Positions 60,184 through 64,000 of a stretch of DNA of 64,000 bases are shown here, piece by piece. Made by a program: the position numbers and the translations under genes. The stretch is from Pseudomonas taeanensis MS-3 (lineage in GTDB: Bacteria > Pseudomonadota > Gammaproteobacteria > Pseudomonadales > Pseudomonadaceae): positions 330,865 to 394,864 of the forward strand of contig NZ_AWSQ01000004.1 in NCBI RefSeq assembly GCF_000498575.2. The letters are read 5' to 3'. The notes beneath the pieces were generated by a model, which was given only the letters and a program-made list of their open reading frames with translations, did not search any database and was not told the DNA's origin. Numbering within the stretch: position 1 is the stretch's first letter; each line of letters begins with the position of its first letter.

Positions 60184-61347
60184 ATGAGCTATCCGTCCCT
60201 CAACTTTGCCCTCGGCGAAACCATCGACATGCTGCGTGACCAGGTCCAGGCCTTCGTCGCCGCCGAACTGGCGCCGCGCGCCGCCGCCATCGACAGTGAC
60301 AATCTGTTCCCGGTCGACATGTGGAAGAAGTTCGGCGACATGGGTCTGCTCGGCATCACCGTCAGCGAGGAGTACGGCGGCTCGGGCCTTGGCTATCTGG
60401 CCCATGTGGTGGCCATCGAAGAAATCAGCCGGGCATCGGCCTCGGTCGGCTTGTCCTACGGCGCCCACTCCAACCTGTGCGTCAACCAGATCAACCGCAA
60501 CGGCACGGCCGAACAGAAGGCCAAGTACCTGCCCAAACTGGTCAGCGGCGAGCACATCGGCGCGCTGGCGATGAGCGAGCCAAATGCCGGCTCCGACGTG
60601 GTGTCGATGAAGCTGCGCGCCGAACAACGCGGCGACCACTTCGTGCTCAACGGCAGCAAGACCTGGATCACCAACGGTCCGGATGCCAACACCTACGTGA
60701 TCTACGCCAAGACCGACCTGGAGAAAGGCGCGCACGGTATCACCGCATTTATCGTCGAGCGCGACTGGAAGGGTTTCTCGCGCGGCAGCAAGTTCGACAA
60801 GCTGGGCATGCGCGGCTCGAACACCTGCGAGCTGTTCTTCGATGACGTCGAAGTACCGGCCGAGAACATTCTTGGCGTGCTTAACGGCGGCGTGAAAGTG
60901 CTGATGAGCGGCCTGGATTACGAGCGTGTGGTGCTGTCGGGCGGTCCGATCGGCATCATGCAGGCCTGCATGGACGTGATCGTGCCTTACATCCACGACC
61001 GTAAGCAGTTCGGCCAAAGCATCGGCGAGTTCCAGTTGATCCAGGGCAAGGTCGCCGACATGTACACCCAGCTCAACGCCAGCCGCGCCTATCTGTATGC
61101 CGTGGCCCAGGCCTGCGACCGCGGCGAGACCACGCGCAAGGACGCTGCCGGGGTGATCCTCTACAGCGCCGAGCTCGCGACGCAGATGGCCCTGGACGCG
61201 ATCCAGATTCTCGGCGGCAATGGCTACATCAATGAATTCCCCACCGGCCGCCTGTTGCGCGACGCCAAGCTCTACGAGATCGGCGCCGGCACCAGTGAGA
61301 TCCGCCGCATGCTGATCGGCCGCGAGCTGTTCAACGAGACACGTTAA
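60184..61347 (+). CDS. liuA: Isovaleryl-CoA dehydrogenase
   Basis: This 387-residue ACAD has [35 protein letters not shown] and the isovaleryl-CoA-type [19 protein letters not shown], where the catalytic Glu sits in the DYERV segment rather than near the C-terminus. It makes 3-methylcrotonyl-CoA. The ATG at 60184 has AGGTGG immediately upstream; the earlier frame start at 60169 is disfavoured. It follows liuR and is separated from liuB by a family-B REP pair. Confidence 0.95.
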   Translation: MSYPSLNFALGETIDMLRDQVQAFVAAELAPRAAAIDSDNLFPVDMWKKFGDMGLLGITVSEEYGGSGLGYLAHVVAIEEISRASASVGLSYGAHSNLCVNQINRNGTAEQKAKYLPKLVSGEHIGALAMSEPNAGSDVVSMKLRAEQRGDHFVLNGSKTWITNGPDANTYVIYAKTDLEKGAHGITAFIVERDWKGFSRGSKFDKLGMRGSNTCELFFDDVEVPAENILGVLNGGVKVLMSGLDYERVVLSGGPIGIMQACMDVIVPYIHDRKQFGQSIGEFQLIQGKVADMYTQLNASRAYLYAVAQACDRGETTRKDAAGVILYSAELATQMALDAIQILGGNGYINEFPTGRLLRDAKLYEIGAGTSEIRRMLIGRELFNETR

Positions 61348-61350
61348 GCC

Positions 61351-61406
61351 GTAGCCCGGATGTAATCCGGGACATAGAGGTCACCCCCGGATTGCATCCG
61401 GGCTAC
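61351..61406. repeat. REP inverted pair, family B
   Basis: The left arm GTAGCCCGGATGTAATCCGG (61351 on) and the right arm CCCGGATTGCATCCGGGC (61386 on) are the same repeat as at 35341-35404. It lies between liuA and liuB. Confidence 0.92.
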
Positions 61407-61423
61407 GAGACGGAGCGAGCCAG

Positions 61424-63031
61424 ATGGCCATCCTGCATACCCAGATAAACACCCGTTCGCCGGAGTTCGCCGCTAGCAGCGCGGCCATGCTCAGCCAGGT
61501 CAATCACCTGCGCGCCCTCCTCGCCCGCGTCCGCGAAGGCGGTGGCGAGAAGGCCCAGCACCGGCATACTTCACGCGGTAAGTTGCTACCACGCGAGCGG
61601 ATCAACCGCCTGCTCGACCTCGGCTCGCCGTTCCTCGAGATCGGCCAGTTGGCCGCCCATGAGGTGTATGGCGAAGAAGTGCCGGCTGCCGGGGTGGTCG
61701 CCGGCATCGGTCGGGTCGAAGGCGTCGAGTGCATGATCGTGGCCAACGACGCCACGGTGAAAGGCGGTAGCTACTACCCACTGACCGTGAAGAAGCACCT
61801 GCGCGCCCAGGCCATCGCCCAGCAGAACCGTCTGCCGTGCATCTACCTGGTCGATTCCGGCGGCGCCAACCTGCCGCGCCAGGACGAGGTGTTTCCGGAC
61901 CGCGAACACTTCGGACGGATCTTCTTCAATCAGGCCAACATGAGCGCCATGGGCATCCCGCAGATCGCCGTGGTCATGGGTTCCTGCACCGCCGGTGGGG
62001 CCTATGTGCCGGCCATGGCCGACGAGGCGATCATGGTGCGCCAGCAGGCGACCATCTTCCTCGCCGGCCCGCCGCTGGTGAAGGCCGCCACCGGTGAGGT
62101 GGTCAGTGCCGAGGACCTTGGCGGCGCCGACGTGCACTGCAAGACCTCAGGGGTGGCCGACCACTACGCTGAGAACGACGATCACGCCCTGGCCCTGGCC
62201 CGCCGCAGCATCGCCAACCTCAACTGGCGCAAGCTCGGCGTGCTCAACAACCGCGAGCCGATCGCCCCGCTGTATGACAGCGAGGAGCTGTACGGAGTGA
62301 TTCCGGCCGATGCCAAGCAGCCCTTCGATGTGCGCGAGGTGATCGCCCGCATCGTCGACGGCTCGGTGTTCGATGAGTTCAAGGCGCTGTTCGGTGCCAC
62401 CCTGGTTTGCGGCTTCGCCCATATCCAGGGCTACCCGGTTGCGATCCTTGCCAATAACGGGATCTTGTTCGCCGAATCCGCGCAGAAAGGCGCGCATTTC
62501 ATCGAACTAGCCTGCCAGCGCGGCATCCCCCTGCTGTTTCTGCAGAACATCACTGGTTTCATGGTCGGACAGAAGTACGAAGCAGGCGGTATTGCCAAGC
62601 ACGGCGCCAAACTGGTCAACGCAGTGGCCTGCGCCAAGGTGCCGAAGTTCACTGTGATCATTGGCGGCAGCTTCGGCGCTGGCAACTACGGCATGTGCGG
62701 CCGCGCCTACGACCCGCGTTTTCTATGGATGTGGCCGAACGCGCGGATCGGCGTGATGGGCGCCGAGCAGGCCGCCGGCGTCCTGGTGCAGGTCAAGCAC
62801 GAGCAGGCGGCACGCGCCGGCCACGACTTCTCCGCCGAGGAAGAAGCCAAGCTCAAGCAGCCGATCCTCGAACAGTACGAGCGTCAGGGCCACCCCTACT
62901 ACTCCAGCGCCCGGCTGTGGGACGACGGCGTCATCGACCCGGCGCAGACCCGCGACGTGCTCGGCCTGGCGTTGTCCGCCAGCCTCAACGCACCGATCGA
63001 GCCGACCAGCTTTGGTGTGTTCCGCATGTAA
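61424..63031 (+). CDS. liuB: Methylcrotonyl-CoA carboxylase, carboxyltransferase subunit
   Basis: This 535-residue protein has the acyl-CoA carboxyltransferase beta fold with [56 protein letters not shown] near the middle and [33 protein letters not shown] further on. It transfers carboxyl from biotin to 3-methylcrotonyl-CoA. Length and motifs match LiuB/AccD-type. It lies between two REP pairs in the operon. Confidence 0.95.
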   Translation: MAILHTQINTRSPEFAASSAAMLSQVNHLRALLARVREGGGEKAQHRHTSRGKLLPRERINRLLDLGSPFLEIGQLAAHEVYGEEVPAAGVVAGIGRVEGVECMIVANDATVKGGSYYPLTVKKHLRAQAIAQQNRLPCIYLVDSGGANLPRQDEVFPDREHFGRIFFNQANMSAMGIPQIAVVMGSCTAGGAYVPAMADEAIMVRQQATIFLAGPPLVKAATGEVVSAEDLGGADVHCKTSGVADHYAENDDHALALARRSIANLNWRKLGVLNNREPIAPLYDSEELYGVIPADAKQPFDVREVIARIVDGSVFDEFKALFGATLVCGFAHIQGYPVAILANNGILFAESAQKGAHFIELACQRGIPLLFLQNITGFMVGQKYEAGGIAKHGAKLVNAVACAKVPKFTVIIGGSFGAGNYGMCGRAYDPRFLWMWPNARIGVMGAEQAAGVLVQVKHEQAARAGHDFSAEEEAKLKQPILEQYERQGHPYYSSARLWDDGVIDPAQTRDVLGLALSASLNAPIEPTSFGVFRM

Positions 63032-63055
63032 GGCCTTCGTTGATGCAGATACAGC

Positions 63056-63120
63056 CTGTAGGAGCCAGCTTGCTGGCGATGCTTTCCCTGCAGCTGATCG
63101 CCAGCAAGCTGGCTCCTACA
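63056..63120. repeat. REP inverted pair, family A
   Basis: CTGTAGGAGCCAGCTTGCTG (from 63056) and its inverted partner (63097-63120) are the same repeat as at 34047-34110, with a 16-nt loop. It lies between liuB and liuC. Confidence 0.92.
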
Positions 63121-63160
63121 AAAGAGCGGCCCCAGGCTCGATAACATTTCAGGTATCTCG

Positions 63161-63958
63161 ATGAGCACTTTCCAGACCATCCAACTCGATAAAGACCCGC
63201 GCGGCGTCGCCACCCTCTGGCTAAACCGCCCGGACAAGAACAACGCCTTCAACGCCGAGATGATCCGTGAGCTGATCCTCGCCCTGGATCAGGTACAGGC
63301 CGACAAGGATCTGCGCTTCCTCCTGCTGCGTGGGCGCGGCAAGCATTTCTCGGCTGGCGCCGATTTGGCCTGGATGCAGCAGTCCGCCGCGCTGGATTAC
63401 AACGCCAACCTGGCCGACTCGCGCGAACTGGCCGAGTTGATGCACAACCTGTATCAGCTGAAGATTCCCAGCCTGGCTGTGGTGCAGGGTGCGGCCTTCG
63501 GCGGCGCGCTGGGCCTGATCGCCTGCTGCGACATGGCCATCGGCGCCAGCGATGCGCAACTGTGCCTGTCCGAGGTGCGCATCGGTCTGGCCCCGGCGGT
63601 GATCAGCCCATTCGTCGTGCAGGCCATCGGCGAACGCGCGGCGCGGCGTTATGCCTTGACTGCCGAGCGTTTCAGCGGCGAGCGTGCCCAACAATTAGGC
63701 CTGCTGGCCGAATGCTACCCGGCCGAGGAACTCGACCAGGCGACCGCTGCCTGGACCGACAACCTGCTGCTCAATAGCCCGCAGGCCATGCAGGCCAGCA
63801 AAAACCTGCTCAGAGAAGTTGGCAGTGGCGTGCTCACCCCAGCCTTGCGCCGTTACACCGAGAACGCCATCGCCCGTATCCGCGTCAGCCCGGAGGGCCA
63901 GGAAGGCCTGCGCGCTTTCCTCGACAAACGCAAACCCAGCTGGCAGGAGCAACAATGA
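63161..63958 (+). CDS. liuC: Methylglutaconyl-CoA hydratase (enoyl-CoA hydratase family)
   Basis: This 265-residue crotonase has the oxyanion-hole segments HFSAGADLAWM and VQGAAFGGALGLIACCDMAIG and the downstream LSEVRIGLAPAVISPFV. It hydrates 3-methylglutaconyl-CoA to HMG-CoA in leucine breakdown. Its stop overlaps the next gene start (ATGA), giving translational coupling. Assignment as LiuC rests on its place after liuB. Confidence 0.93.
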   Translation: MSTFQTIQLDKDPRGVATLWLNRPDKNNAFNAEMIRELILALDQVQADKDLRFLLLRGRGKHFSAGADLAWMQQSAALDYNANLADSRELAELMHNLYQLKIPSLAVVQGAAFGGALGLIACCDMAIGASDAQLCLSEVRIGLAPAVISPFVVQAIGERAARRYALTAERFSGERAQQLGLLAECYPAEELDQATAAWTDNLLLNSPQAMQASKNLLREVGSGVLTPALRRYTENAIARIRVSPEGQEGLRAFLDKRKPSWQEQQ

Positions 63959-64000
63959 CTATTCCTTGCGATCTAGTGCTCCATACCGTTCAGCGCGGCA
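63955..64000 (+). CDS. liuD: Start of next liu-operon gene, probably LiuD (cut by window end)
   Basis: Only 15 codons are visible (MTIPCDLVLHTVQRG). CAGGAG upstream and the 4-bp overlap with liuC make a real start very likely. In the Pseudomonas operon liuD (biotin-carboxylase subunit of methylcrotonyl-CoA carboxylase) comes next. The visible residues do not yet show the expected ANRGEIACR motif, so identity is inferred from gene order alone. Confidence 0.5.
   Translation, partial: MTIPCDLVLHTVQRG

Overview
The window comes from a GC-rich gammaproteobacterium, almost certainly a Pseudomonas or close relative. It carries a MuxABC-OpmB-type efflux operon, TamAB, liuRABC, and three families of Pseudomonas-style REP hairpins. 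No rRNA, tRNA, CRISPR array, prophage or intact IS was seen.

1-10.5 kb (all minus strand): muxA-muxB-muxC-opmB, a four-gene RND efflux operon with 4-bp overlaps, followed by a phosphoribosyltransferase and an alpha/beta hydrolase. 10.5-25.3 kb: a 160-bp MITE-like element, a LysR/aldo-keto reductase divergent pair, tpx, an AGCS amino-acid symporter, tamB/tamA, a GNAT protein, xthA, a PstS-OmpA fusion behind a three-unit Pho box, and a TerC protein coupled to a small downstream ORF. 25.4-27.8 kb: an acyl-CoA dehydrogenase divergent from a LysR regulator.

27.8-32.6 kb: a gluconate-type cluster on the minus strand: a LacI/GntR repressor, TRAP DctP and DctM, and one ORF that fuses gluconokinase to the TRAP small permease DctQ. 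The upstream region has a LacI-type operator. A near-copy of that operator lies inside the fused gene, exactly in the interdomain linker.

32.8-40.7 kb: a beta-oxidation-like block on the minus strand: acyl-CoA dehydrogenase, thiolase, SDR dehydrogenase, acyl-CoA synthetase, AraC regulator, acyl-CoA ligase. Its distal end has a LiuR-like box. 59.7-64 kb: liuR-liuA-liuB-liuC and the start of the next gene (leucine/isovalerate catabolism), behind a perfect LiuR-like palindrome.

Between these blocks (about 41-57 kb) sits a complete quinohemoprotein amine dehydrogenase (QHNDH) locus. Structural and radical-SAM genes qhpA-qhpD-qhpC-qhpB run on the minus strand. Aldehyde dehydrogenase, an AlgE-like porin and a chemoreceptor run divergently behind a consensus sigma-54 promoter. 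Then come maturation genes qhpG, qhpE and qhpF with a sigma-54 activator. The parts form a pathway: sensing and outer-membrane entry of an amine, periplasmic oxidation by a CTQ enzyme, and oxidation of the aldehyde to an acid. A secreted subtilase (57.7 kb) follows; a third LiuR-like box stands in the large gap before it.

The strongest candidates for unusual biology are the gluconokinase-DctQ fusion with its embedded operator, the three LiuR-like boxes bracketing the amine locus, and the sigma-54 control of QHNDH genes.
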